Shown: piece after piece, positions 18,437 through 26,674 of the stretch
Layout of the letters: every line of letters begins with the position of its first letter
How positions within the stretch are numbered: position 1 is the first letter of the stretch
Source of the DNA: a bacterium
Lineage (GTDB): Bacteria; Cyanobacteriota; Vampirovibrionia; Gastranaerophilales; JAILCC01
Length of the DNA: 52,818 nucleotides
Reading direction: 5' to 3'
Assembly: GCA_024680555.1 (NCBI GenBank)
Contig: JAILCC010000010.1
Coordinates: forward strand, 1 to 52,818
Notes under the pieces: generated by a model
Databases searched by the model: none
Seen by the model: only the letters and a program-made list of their open reading frames with translations
What the model was told of the DNA's origin: nothing
Position numbers and translations under genes: made by a program

Positions 18437-20152
18437 ATGAACATCACGACTATTAACAATTCAAAAATCGAATACCCGAACAGGGATAACAAAACCTCAT
18501 TTGGCGGACCGTTGTTATCTTCTGCATTCATGGCTATAAACAGACATGAAATTATTGGTGTATCCGGTATCGACCTTGGTTCTATGGTTATCCCCAGAAC
18601 ACTTGTCGATTTTACCCGAAATAAAGAAGCCGGAACAGAAACACTTTTCCGTGAAAGTTCTTCTACTGTTACGAATGCCTCTATCGGACTTGCCGGAATT
18701 GGTGCTGCTGCATTATTGGCATTGGGCTTGAGAAAGAAGAATTACGGTGTTGATTTTAAAGCGATAACCGCAAATTCCGATACTATTGATGCTATGGCAA
18801 ATTTATTTAAAGAAGTTAAGACGAATTCCGGTAAATCAGGCGAAGAACTCACAAGAGCATTCCTTGAAAAAGTTTTTGAAGATGTCAGAGGACTTGCCGG
18901 AAATAGCGAAGTAGCCGGACAAAAGATTTGGTATAAATTGTTAAATGAATCGAGAATTGTCGGCGATAGTGTTGATGCGGTTAACCCAAAACAAAGTATT
19001 ATACAGATACTACTTAATGAGCAAAAGAATAAATCATTTAAGTTGAGCGAAAGTTCGCTTGGACAATTAAAGACGTATTTGAGTCTTGATTTGCCGTCAG
19101 CACAAGAATTAAAGGTTAATCTCGGCGGCAGAGAAATTATTACCAAAGGAGAACATTTCTTTGCTGATGTTAATGCCTTAACAAAAGCGTTCACCAGAGA
19201 AAATGTTATAAAAACTTTTGACGGTGTTTCTGAAGGTGTTTCTTCCGAGTTCGTAAAAGATTTGAAAAAATTGTGCAAAAGAAAAACCATATTCGGTCTT
19301 GCCGCAATTTGTGCTTTGGGCTTGTCTTGGCAGGCAATTAACCGTCACATGACACAAAAAAGGACAGGAATTAAAGGTTTTGTAGGCGATCCGAATTATG
19401 GTAAAGATAATACGAACGATAATAAAAAGGACAATACTTTCTTGCCGTTAAAAGCGCTTACAACTGCAATTATGGGCTTTTACATGTTTAAGACAATAAA
19501 TGCAAAGAATTTAAAAGATTTTGTTTCTAAAATTCAGTTTAAAGGTGCTTTGCCGACAATGGAGCAAATTAAGCTTGTATATGGCTCGGTTATTCTCGGC
19601 AGACTACTGGCAGCAAGAGATAAAAATGAACTAAGAGAAAGTGCGTTCAGAGACTTTATGGGCTTTACAAACTTCCTGGTTATCGGTGCGTTATTAACTA
19701 AATGGTTTGTAAACAAACACGATAAATCTCTTATCAATTATGATATTAACACTCACGGCAAAGGTTTATGGAACTGGATTAAAAATTCATCAATAAAAAC
19801 TCACGAAGAAGTTCTCAACAATGCCTTCAAGACGGATATGCTAAAAGATAAAGGTGTCAAGAGTATAAGAGAACTCTACAAGCATAATTGGATTCAAAAA
19901 GGAAGTGATGTTGCGAAAAAATTGGCAATTTTAGACAGAGCGAAATTGTTGGCGATAGGTTATGCTTGCGTTGTACTCGGTATTATTATTCCTGTGGTTA
20001 ATAAGTATATGACTCAGTGGAAAACAAAAAAGCTGGCAAATCAAAAAACTCAAAATGTCCCATCGCAACAACTTCCTGTGATGGAGAAAAAAGCTGATAG
20101 TAAGGCGCAGACAATAATTCATGATTATTTGAATAAAAAAATCGCAGGATAA
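18437..20152 (+). CDS. SFGG-motif membrane protein, second of a tandem pair
   Basis: A 571-residue paralogue of the preceding protein, 15 bases downstream. Shared blocks in the same order: SFGG (21-24), IGVSGIDLGSMVIPRT (40-55), TETLFRES, KRKTIFGL...NRHMTQKRTG...FVGD (about 283-325), GALPTMEQ, and GRLLAARDKNELRESAFRDF. Hydrophobic segments lie near 79-98, 285-304, 341-354 and 505-525, ending in a basic, Gln/Lys-rich tail. The middle regions have diverged, with different insert lengths. The start codon has only a weak ribosome-binding site, so translation may depend on the upstream gene. No function known to me. Confidence 0.8.
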   Translation: MNITTINNSKIEYPNRDNKTSFGGPLLSSAFMAINRHEIIGVSGIDLGSMVIPRTLVDFTRNKEAGTETLFRESSSTVTNASIGLAGIGAAALLALGLRKKNYGVDFKAITANSDTIDAMANLFKEVKTNSGKSGEELTRAFLEKVFEDVRGLAGNSEVAGQKIWYKLLNESRIVGDSVDAVNPKQSIIQILLNEQKNKSFKLSESSLGQLKTYLSLDLPSAQELKVNLGGREIITKGEHFFADVNALTKAFTRENVIKTFDGVSEGVSSEFVKDLKKLCKRKTIFGLAAICALGLSWQAINRHMTQKRTGIKGFVGDPNYGKDNTNDNKKDNTFLPLKALTTAIMGFYMFKTINAKNLKDFVSKIQFKGALPTMEQIKLVYGSVILGRLLAARDKNELRESAFRDFMGFTNFLVIGALLTKWFVNKHDKSLINYDINTHGKGLWNWIKNSSIKTHEEVLNNAFKTDMLKDKGVKSIRELYKHNWIQKGSDVAKKLAILDRAKLLAIGYACVVLGIIIPVVNKYMTQWKTKKLANQKTQNVPSQQLPVMEKKADSKAQTIIHDYLNKKIAG

Positions 20153-20221
20153 TATATTACATCCCTTGTAATTTCAGCTTTAAGTATATAAAATTAGATG
20201 TGGAGTATTGGAGAGTAATAC

Positions 20222-21115
20222 ATGTCCAAAATAAATGTTTGTCTTTCCTGTGATGATGCATACGCAAAGTATGCAGGTGTTGTTGTGGCTTCAATACTTG
20301 CTAATGCGGAAAAAGAAGATGAACATGTTTTTTATATATTGGATGGCGGTGTATCTGAGGATACAAAAAAAGAGTTTGAAAAATTAAAAGAAATACGAGA
20401 CTGCGATATAAATTTTATAAAAATTGATGAGGATATGTTTGAAGATTATAAGGCGGTTAGGACACATTATTATATTACGCTGCCTACATTCTATCGTTTA
20501 AAAATACAGTCTTTGCTTCCCGATGTGGAAAAAATAATATATTTTGATTGCGATTTTGTTGTTTGTACAACCTTGAAACAATTATGGAATACTGATTTGG
20601 GTGATAATATTGCGGCAGGCGTACTGGACAAAAATTCAAAACGAGTAAAAGAAAATAATACATACATAAATGCGGGGCTGATTGTCTTTGATTTGAATAA
20701 AATGCGTAAAAATAATATTGAAGAAGAATTTTTGAATTGGACTAAAGCAAATATTGAAAAAATAAAATTGGGCGATCAGGAGATTATAAACGAGGTCTTG
20801 AAAGGAAGAATAAAAATTGTCGAGGACGAATGGAATGTACAGTCCAGCAATTTTATAAATCGTTCTACATACACAAAGCACCCCAAAGCTATTCACCTTT
20901 TGGATAAACCGTGGAAGTGGGCAAGTGCTTGTATTCATAAAAAAGAGTATTTCAAATATCTTCAGCTTACTCCGTGGAAAATGGATGAAAAAGAGTACAA
21001 GCATTGGACTTTTGATAACGAAATTGCATCTTGGTTTGCGTACATAAAACGCCGTCCGTTATTTTTGTTCAGACCGGGATTTTATGCTGCACTCTGGGCT
21101 TGGATTTTCGGTTAG
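20222..21115 (+). CDS. Family 8 glycosyltransferase
   Basis: A 297-residue GT-A fold enzyme of family GT8. The N-terminal NVCLSCDDAYAKYAGVVVAS, the metal-binding D-x-D in IYFDCDFVV, YINAGLIVFDL, LGDQEIIN and the C-terminal IHLLDKPWKW are all typical of bacterial lipopolysaccharide glucosyl/galactosyl transferases. It probably adds a sugar from a UDP-sugar to a surface glycan. No neighbouring glycan genes define the substrate. Good TTGGAGAG site upstream. Confidence 0.92.
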   Translation: MSKINVCLSCDDAYAKYAGVVVASILANAEKEDEHVFYILDGGVSEDTKKEFEKLKEIRDCDINFIKIDEDMFEDYKAVRTHYYITLPTFYRLKIQSLLPDVEKIIYFDCDFVVCTTLKQLWNTDLGDNIAAGVLDKNSKRVKENNTYINAGLIVFDLNKMRKNNIEEEFLNWTKANIEKIKLGDQEIINEVLKGRIKIVEDEWNVQSSNFINRSTYTKHPKAIHLLDKPWKWASACIHKKEYFKYLQLTPWKMDEKEYKHWTFDNEIASWFAYIKRRPLFLFRPGFYAALWAWIFG

Positions 21116-21152
21116 AATGTACACCAATAGTTGTATTTTTGTGCTTTTTGCC

Positions 21153-21179
21153 TAAAGCATTTGTATAATTTGCCGATAT
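21153..21179 (+). promoter_or_regulatory. Sigma-28 (FliA)-type promoter
   Basis: TAAAGCAT, exactly 11 bases, then GCCGATAT. The flagellar sigma-28 consensus is TAAAGTTT-N11-GCCGATAA, so both boxes and the spacing match very closely. A FliA-family sigma gene is present at 42763-43428. The promoter points at the STAS-like gene at 21250, with a leader of about 64 bases. A TATAAT inside the spacer could also be used by the main sigma factor. Confidence 0.6.
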
Positions 21180-21249
21180 TGACAGTGTTAATCGCATTAT
21201 CGAGCGAATTTTGTGCAGATTGAAACAAAATTCAAGAAAGGGTATTTAA

Positions 21250-21573
21250 GTGAAAAATATATACGTCAAGGAAGATAATTTGTTTTTGGAAGTAGATTCA
21301 AGACTCAGTGCCGAAAATAATGTCAATAAAATAAAAAATGTTTTGCACAATGTAAAATCACGAAAAATATACATAAATTTGTGCGGCTTGAATATGTTTG
21401 ATGCGATAAAAATTTCTTCACTGATTTCCGCATACGGGTTGGCTGATGACGTTACAAGAAAATTTGAAATTCTTGCCGATAATAAGATTGTTATGGGACA
21501 TATAAAACTTTTAGGTTTATCAAATCTTTGTGTAAAAATGGAAGAAGCTCAACAAGCCTTGGCGGCAATTTAG
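21250..21573 (+). CDS. Small STAS-like protein
   Basis: A 107-residue protein starting at GTG with AAAGGG upstream. The middle, INLCGLNMFDAIKISSLISAY, resembles the STAS-fold pattern (hydrophobic strand, conserved Asp, helix), and the end IKLLGLSNL resembles the final STAS helix. The usual phosphorylated Ser after the Asp is not obvious (DAIKIS). It might be an anti-sigma-antagonist-like or structural STAS protein. It follows a sigma-28-type promoter, suggesting a motility or signalling role. Family call is tentative. Confidence 0.6.
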   Translation: MKNIYVKEDNLFLEVDSRLSAENNVNKIKNVLHNVKSRKIYINLCGLNMFDAIKISSLISAYGLADDVTRKFEILADNKIVMGHIKLLGLSNLCVKMEEAQQALAAI

Positions 21574-21654
21574 CCGCAGACTTTTGCCCTCTGATACTCG
21601 AGTTTTGCAACTTAGTTGCTCACTCTTTCGCAAAATTCGCCTCTTGAATTTTGC
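21573..21654. repeat. Palindromic intergenic repeat, copy 1
   Basis: About 68 bases of this copy recur at 21688-21755 with one mismatch. It contains GCAAC or GTTGC half-sites inside a longer GAGT...ACTC stem and ends with GCAAAATTC...GAATTTTGC around a 7-base loop. It begins in the stop codon of the STAS-like gene. No protein is encoded; short antisense ORFs across it are fortuitous. Confidence 0.8.
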
Positions 21655-21670
21655 TCTCTTCAGGCAAGTC

Positions 21671-21772
21671 GTCTGCTTTGCTACGCAGCCGCAGACTTTT
21701 GCCCTCTGATACTCGAGTTTTGCAACTTCGTTGCTCACTCTTTCGCAAAATTCGCTTGCGCAAGAATTTTGC
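21671..21772. repeat. Palindromic intergenic repeat, copy 2
   Basis: Same element as copy 1, extended on both sides. GTCTGC...GCAGAC (21671-21696) forms an entry hairpin, the shared core is at 21688-21755, and GCAAAATTC...GAATTTTGC (21745-21772) closes around TTGCGCAA. It ends 45 bases before rpsP. A diverged third copy lies upstream of rplC at 49715-49794. Confidence 0.8.
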
Positions 21773-21817
21773 TTGTGTTAAAAATATAATTACACGAGAA
21801 AAGGAGAAAAAAGTATC

Positions 21818-22246
21818 ATGGTAAAAATACGCTTGAGAAGAATGGGAATGAAAAGAACCCCCCATTTCAGAGTTGTAGTTATCAATTCAAGAGAAAAACG
21901 TGAAGGTCGCCCTATTGAAGAACTGGGTTACTATAATCCTAAAACTAAAGAAATGAAGCTTAATAAAGAATCTGCTTTGGAATGGATTAAAAAAGGTGCA
22001 CAACCGTCAGAAACGGTTCAATACCTCATTAACAACTGCAACGAAGACGGAACATTAAACTACACTAAGAAGTCTGCAGAAAAGATTTCTAAAAAGGCAC
22101 AAGCAAAATTAGAAGCTGAAAAGAAAGCTGCTGAAGAAGCTAAAGCTGCTGAAGCTGCAAAAGTTGAAGAAGCTCCGGCTGCAGAAGAAGCACCTGCTGA
22201 AGAAGCAGTTGCGGAAGCTCCGGCTCAAGAAGCTGCTGCTGAGTAG
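21818..22246 (+). CDS. rpsP: Ribosomal protein bS16 with Ala/Glu-rich tail
   Basis: A 142-residue protein. Residues 1-80 are a standard S16 (VKIRLRRMGMKRTPHFRVVV, then ELGYYNPKTKE and ALEWIKKGAQPSETV). The remaining 60 residues are a low-complexity Lys/Ala/Glu tail that many S16 proteins lack or have only in short form. Strong AAGGAG site. It is not next to ffh, rimM or trmD, its usual partners, and it is preceded by two palindromic repeats. Confidence 0.96.
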   Translation: MVKIRLRRMGMKRTPHFRVVVINSREKREGRPIEELGYYNPKTKEMKLNKESALEWIKKGAQPSETVQYLINNCNEDGTLNYTKKSAEKISKKAQAKLEAEKKAAEEAKAAEAAKVEEAPAAEEAPAEEAVAEAPAQEAAAE

Positions 22247-22273
22247 TTTGAATTTTGATTAGAAGATTTTAAT

Positions 22274-22295
22274 ACCCTCCTCTTATACGGGAGGG
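22274..22295 (+). terminator. Hairpin between rpsP and the PLP-enzyme gene
   Basis: ACCCTCC and GGAGGGT form a 7-bp GC-rich stem with an 8-base loop, followed by TTTAAAT, a weak U-tract. It may terminate or attenuate transcription after rpsP; it lies 24 bases before the next start codon. Confidence 0.5.
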
Positions 22296-22318
22296 TTTAA
22301 ATCTGTTAAGGTGAATAA

Positions 22319-23560
22319 ATGATTACTTTGGATGAAATTAAAAAAAGAGTCGAACAGGCAGAAGAAGAACTGCTTTCAACTTTTAGAGCGTATGACAAAA
22401 TAAGAGATTATAATCAGGAAAAAGTACTTGATGCTTTTATAAAGAATAAAATAGGCGAAGAACATTTTGCTTATGTGTCGGGTTACGGGCATGATGATAT
22501 CGGAAGAGATGCGATAGACAGAGTTTTTGCTGATGTATTTAAAACGGAAGCCGCAATAGTTAGAAACCATTTTGCGTCAGGCACGCACGCACTTGCTTGT
22601 GTATTATTCGGTATTTTGCGTCCGGGAGATAAGCTTTTATCTGTTGCGGGTGCCCCATACGATACAATGGAAGAAGTTATAGGCAAACGTGGAAATGAAA
22701 AAGCTTCACTCAAAGGTTTTGGCGTAGGTTATGACGAAGTTCCTTTGATAAATAACCTTGATGTCAATTTTGATGAACTTGAAAGAAAAGTTGATAAAAG
22801 CACGACAATGGTGCTTATTCAGCGTTCAAGAGGATATTCTACAAGAAAATCGCTTACGATTAATACTATTGAAAAAATAGTAAAAATTGTCAAAGCCAAA
22901 AATCCAGAGTGTGTATGTTTTGTTGATAATTGCTACGGCGAATTTGTTGAAGCAAAAGAGCCTACGGAAGTCGGTGCTGATATCATCGCAGGCTCATTGA
23001 TTAAAAACCCCGGCGGTTCTATAGTTGAATGCGGCGGATATGTTGCAGGAAAAGAAGAATTGGTCGAACTTGCGGCTACACGTCTTACCGCTCCGGGTAT
23101 TGGCTCAAAAGGCGGCAGCATGTTAAATCAATCACGTTTGATATTACAGGGCATATTTATGGCACCTTCGGTCGTTATGGATGCCGTTAAGGGCGCAATT
23201 CTTGCTTCAAAATTGCTTTCTGATATGGGTTTTGTTACGACTCCTGACTGCAAATCTCAAAGGACGGATATAATTCAGGCTATAGAGTTTGGCAAACCTG
23301 AGCCGTTGCTAGCTTTTTGTAAAGCTTTACAGGCGGCAAGCCCAGTAGCGTCATATCTGACTCCGGTACCTGATGAGGTTCCTGGATATGACGTAAAACT
23401 CATTATGGCGGGCGGAAGTTTTATAGAGGGTTCAACAATTGAACTCAGTGCGGATGGTCCTATGCGCCCTCCTTACGTTGCGTATATGCAGGGCGGAATA
23501 AATTATGCGCATGTTAAAATTGCTATGATAAGAGTTATAAACGAAATATTAAATTCATAA
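22319..23560 (+). CDS. Methionine gamma-lyase-like PLP enzyme (YnbB/aluminum-resistance family)
   Basis: A 413-residue fold-type I PLP enzyme. The Schiff-base lysine is in GSLIKNPGGSI, and VRNHFASGTHALACVLFGILRPGD, YGHDDIGRD and QRSRGYSTR are typical of the family often labelled aluminum resistance protein or YnbB. It is related to cystathionine gamma-synthase/methionine gamma-lyase enzymes, but the true substrate is not established. It is followed by a strong terminator and may share a transcript with rpsP. Confidence 0.88.
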   Translation: MITLDEIKKRVEQAEEELLSTFRAYDKIRDYNQEKVLDAFIKNKIGEEHFAYVSGYGHDDIGRDAIDRVFADVFKTEAAIVRNHFASGTHALACVLFGILRPGDKLLSVAGAPYDTMEEVIGKRGNEKASLKGFGVGYDEVPLINNLDVNFDELERKVDKSTTMVLIQRSRGYSTRKSLTINTIEKIVKIVKAKNPECVCFVDNCYGEFVEAKEPTEVGADIIAGSLIKNPGGSIVECGGYVAGKEELVELAATRLTAPGIGSKGGSMLNQSRLILQGIFMAPSVVMDAVKGAILASKLLSDMGFVTTPDCKSQRTDIIQAIEFGKPEPLLAFCKALQAASPVASYLTPVPDEVPGYDVKLIMAGGSFIEGSTIELSADGPMRPPYVAYMQGGINYAHVKIAMIRVINEILNS

Positions 23561-23563
23561 AGC

Positions 23564-23593
23564 AAAAAGCGAGGAATAAATTCCTCGCTTTTT
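23564..23593. terminator. Bidirectional Rho-independent terminator
   Basis: AAAAAGCGAGGAA-TAAA-TTCCTCGCTTTTT is a perfect 13-bp stem with A and T runs on both sides, placed between convergent genes ending at 23560 and 23616. Confidence 0.9.
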
Positions 23594-23615
23594 TATTTAT
23601 TACGGATTGAGATTA

Positions 23616-26510
23616 TTATTCTGCGTCAAGAGCGAAATCCCAAGGTGCATCTAGGAATGTTTCATCCGGTGTCGGTTCCGGTGTCGGTTCCGGTTCCGGT
23701 TCCGGTTTAGGTTTGCAACCGCAATGTTGTTCTTGTTTTACGAGTTTTTTAACGTGATGTTTAGACCACCATACAACGATATCTTTTACTGTTGCGTATC
23801 CGTTTTCATCATAACCTGCTGCTTTTTGTGCGCCGTTGTATTTACCTTCGATTATGTTCTTGATACCTCTTGCGTGTTCATCTGAACCTAAGAAGAGGGA
23901 GAATGCTATTTGATATTGCCAGAAGGGAACGCCACCTGCGATGCCTGCTATTGTGTAAGGTGCATCAGTTAATACTGCAGTTGCGGGGAATTTAGCAACA
24001 CCGTAGAGGTATGAACCTAAGTTAGCTAAGAAACCTCTGTCACCTGCGTTGTTTTCTTGAGATTTTACGTTGTCGATTTCATTCCAGAAACCTGCCCAGA
24101 AAGAGTCTTTGCCGAATGTACCTGCATTCAAGTGTCTTTGGAACAATCTGTGTTCTTCGTATTCAGAGAATTTCTTTTGTAATTCTGCGCCTAATTGATC
24201 ATATACTGCACGTTTAACATCTGCTCTTGCTTTTTCTGCATCAGCTGCGCTCAAGTTTTCAACATCATAGTTTTCTTTAAGAGCTGTTTCAATTGCAGTT
24301 TGTAAGAATTCTGCAGGGATTAAAGCGTCAATGATTTTGGTTTTGTTTTCTTCGAACTTGGGCATAAAGTCTGCTCTCCAAGCTGCGATTTGGATATCAC
24401 GTTCTGTTTGAGTTATTTCTCTTGTTGATTGAGTTTTTACTTCTTTTTTGTCATCAAGTAAGCCCAATGTGAAGATATCTTTTACACCGCCCCAAAGTTT
24501 GCCGCCTGCTCTTGTTGCTTTTTCAGCTGCTTCAGCACCGTCTGTTACAAGAAGTCTGCTTTGTTCTTTCATACCTTGTTCCATAATCGGAGTTGCAGCG
24601 AATGCTTTAATAAGGTCTACAGGAATAGTTTCTTTTTCTACAGATTCAACGATTTTTGCTCTGATTTCTTCATCGCTCATTCTTGATAATTCTGCGTCTG
24701 AAAGACCTAAACGATGTTTAACATCAACGATATAACCATATTCAACACGTTCTTTTTTAAGTGCTTCTTCGTAAGCTGCTTTTTCTTCATCTGTTGCATC
24801 GGGTTTTAATGATGCTCTAATCATATCGCTTGAAAGGCTTGCGAAAGCATTTCTTGTTAACTTATCAATAGCTTGGTCATTGCTTGCTCCGCCCCAGAGT
24901 TTGTTTATGTATAAGCCATTTTTAAGAAGTTGACCTGCGCCATCAATAGCAGATGCACCTAAATCCATTACACCGCTTCCGATTTTGCCAACACCGCTGA
25001 TAGGTTTTAAAGCTGCTCTAAGAACGCCATTGTCCATATTGTCAACTGCATCTGTACCTGCGTCTATAGCATCTGTGCCTGTTCCGATTACACCGGATAC
25101 TGCTGATGTCGGTAATGCTGCAGTGTTGCCTACTGTTGAAATAACACCTGAGATAACACCGTTTTCTTTGTATTGAGCTGCTACACGTTGACCTGCGTTT
25201 TTAGCACCTTGTCTTGCATCACTTACACGTAATACATTGTTATCGATGAATTTTGCAGTTGCTGAGATTGCTCCGCCTGTAGTGCTTGCTGCTTTACTAA
25301 CTACACCCGGTTCTTCAGGTTTTTCTTCTTCTATAGTAAGTGCGCTTTTGTGTTCTTCAACGAAATCTTTTAAGTTTTGATATGCTGTTAATTCTTTTCT
25401 TAATGTTGCTTTTTCTTTTCTGTCTGCAGAAGTTAATTTTTCATTTATGTCTTTGATTTTTGTATCAATGTCAGCTAAAGTAAGGTGTCTTGCAGCCGGC
25501 ATATCATACAAACCGTTTTCTTTCTTCGGCATTGTTCTTGCAACTGCACCTTGAAGGTCGATGAATTCTTGTTGAACTTCACGGTCAATTTCTTTTTTAC
25601 CAAACATATTGCCGATTGCTACTGTGTAGTATTGAACTGCTGCGTTGTTTGCAGTTGATTTTTTAACTGCTTCAGCAGGATTTGTTGCTTCTGCAGCTGC
25701 TTTAGCCTTAGCTTCTGCTTCAGCTTGTGCTTTAGCTTCTGCTTCAGCTTGTGCTGCTTCAGCAGCTTCTGCGTCTTTTTCCTTTTGGAATACTGCTGCT
25801 GCGAGTGAATTCGCTTCATCTTCATTGATTTCAACACCTTCATTGTTTTCTTTGAAAGAAAGAAGATTTTGGAATGAAGCTTTTAATTCATCGCTGTTTT
25901 CGCCGTTATCAATTGCATCTTTTAAATCGCTTGTGCTTAAAGCTGCTGCTGTTGCAACATCAAATGAGCCATCTTCTTTTCTTGCAATATATTGTGCTGC
26001 ATCAACAACCAAAGCTGTGTATTGGCTTGATTTTGCTGCATCTTCTGCTGCTTTAGCTTCTGCTTCAGCTTTTGCTTTAGCTTCTGCTTCTGCTTGAGCT
26101 TTAGCTTCTGCTTCTGCTTTTAATTGAGCTTCGTATGCTGCATTTTCTGCTTCTGTTTCAGCTTGTTTTTTTGCTTGGATTGCATCAAAAGTTTGAAGTT
26201 GTGCTTCATGATATTTTTGAACGTAAGCATCTTCTGCTGCTTTTGCTGCTTGATAATTTTCTTTTTTAGTTGAGGTTAATCCCCATGAGAAAAACCCATC
26301 ATTTTCATATTTATTTTTTAATTCTGTTGTTTTTTGGTGCAATGCCAAAAAATGTTCCATTGCATCTACTTCAGGTAAAGAGTATTTATCGTTCCAGTCA
26401 ACATCAAATATTGCTGCATTGATTCCTGCTTCAAGTACCTTGTCACGAATTGCATCAATTTGCTCTTGCGTGTAACCCTTAATAACTTCGATTTTTCCAA
26501 CTTCTGTCAT
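23616..26510 (-). CDS. Large Ala-rich coiled-coil protein of unknown function
   Basis: A 964-residue protein. I chose the ATG at 26510 (MTEVGKIEV), with GAGGAGG six bases upstream, over an in-frame start at 26573. There is no signal peptide. Residues of about 80-170 and 240-290 are AEAEAKAQ-type repeats, very probably coiled coils. The middle has Gly/Ala/Val-rich hydrophobic stretches (about 420-560) that resemble membrane-interacting helices. The end contains HCGCKP followed by a Pro-Glu repeat (PEPEPEPTPEP) and an acidic tail. I recognise no catalytic domain. It could be a structural or surface-layer-associated protein, but that is a guess. Confidence 0.75.
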   Translation of the reverse strand: MTEVGKIEVIKGYTQEQIDAIRDKVLEAGINAAIFDVDWNDKYSLPEVDAMEHFLALHQKTTELKNKYENDGFFSWGLTSTKKENYQAAKAAEDAYVQKYHEAQLQTFDAIQAKKQAETEAENAAYEAQLKAEAEAKAQAEAEAKAKAEAEAKAAEDAAKSSQYTALVVDAAQYIARKEDGSFDVATAAALSTSDLKDAIDNGENSDELKASFQNLLSFKENNEGVEINEDEANSLAAAVFQKEKDAEAAEAAQAEAEAKAQAEAEAKAKAAAEATNPAEAVKKSTANNAAVQYYTVAIGNMFGKKEIDREVQQEFIDLQGAVARTMPKKENGLYDMPAARHLTLADIDTKIKDINEKLTSADRKEKATLRKELTAYQNLKDFVEEHKSALTIEEEKPEEPGVVSKAASTTGGAISATAKFIDNNVLRVSDARQGAKNAGQRVAAQYKENGVISGVISTVGNTAALPTSAVSGVIGTGTDAIDAGTDAVDNMDNGVLRAALKPISGVGKIGSGVMDLGASAIDGAGQLLKNGLYINKLWGGASNDQAIDKLTRNAFASLSSDMIRASLKPDATDEEKAAYEEALKKERVEYGYIVDVKHRLGLSDAELSRMSDEEIRAKIVESVEKETIPVDLIKAFAATPIMEQGMKEQSRLLVTDGAEAAEKATRAGGKLWGGVKDIFTLGLLDDKKEVKTQSTREITQTERDIQIAAWRADFMPKFEENKTKIIDALIPAEFLQTAIETALKENYDVENLSAADAEKARADVKRAVYDQLGAELQKKFSEYEEHRLFQRHLNAGTFGKDSFWAGFWNEIDNVKSQENNAGDRGFLANLGSYLYGVAKFPATAVLTDAPYTIAGIAGGVPFWQYQIAFSLFLGSDEHARGIKNIIEGKYNGAQKAAGYDENGYATVKDIVVWWSKHHVKKLVKQEQHCGCKPKPEPEPEPTPEPTPDETFLDAPWDFALDAE

Positions 26511-26634
26511 AATTTCCTCCTCGAATATATAATTTCCAAAAATTAAATTCCCGTTATACATTATTAAAAACAATTTCTCTTTTAAAATTGCTATATTTTT
26601 AAAAAAATAATCATTTATAATTCTTGGAATTCCG

Positions 26635-26643
26635 TGTTATAAT
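26635..26643 (+). promoter_or_regulatory. Extended -10 promoter for the AI-2E-family transporter
   Basis: TGTTATAAT, a perfect -10 with TGn extension, lies 31 bases before the chosen start codon. No good -35 box. Confidence 0.5.
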
Positions 26644-26674
26644 TGAAAAAAGCATACTTGATAGGGAGAGCAAA

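Noticed and set aside
21520..21865. Antisense ORFs (about 72 and 81 codons) across the palindromic repeats before rpsP
   Set aside because: Their shared peptide comes only from the repeat DNA; they have no ribosome-binding site and overlap the rpsP start.
25645..26097. A 150-codon Ala/Ser-rich ORF antisense to the large Ala-rich gene
   Set aside because: It is a mirror of the AEAEAK repeat codons and shows only low-complexity sequence.
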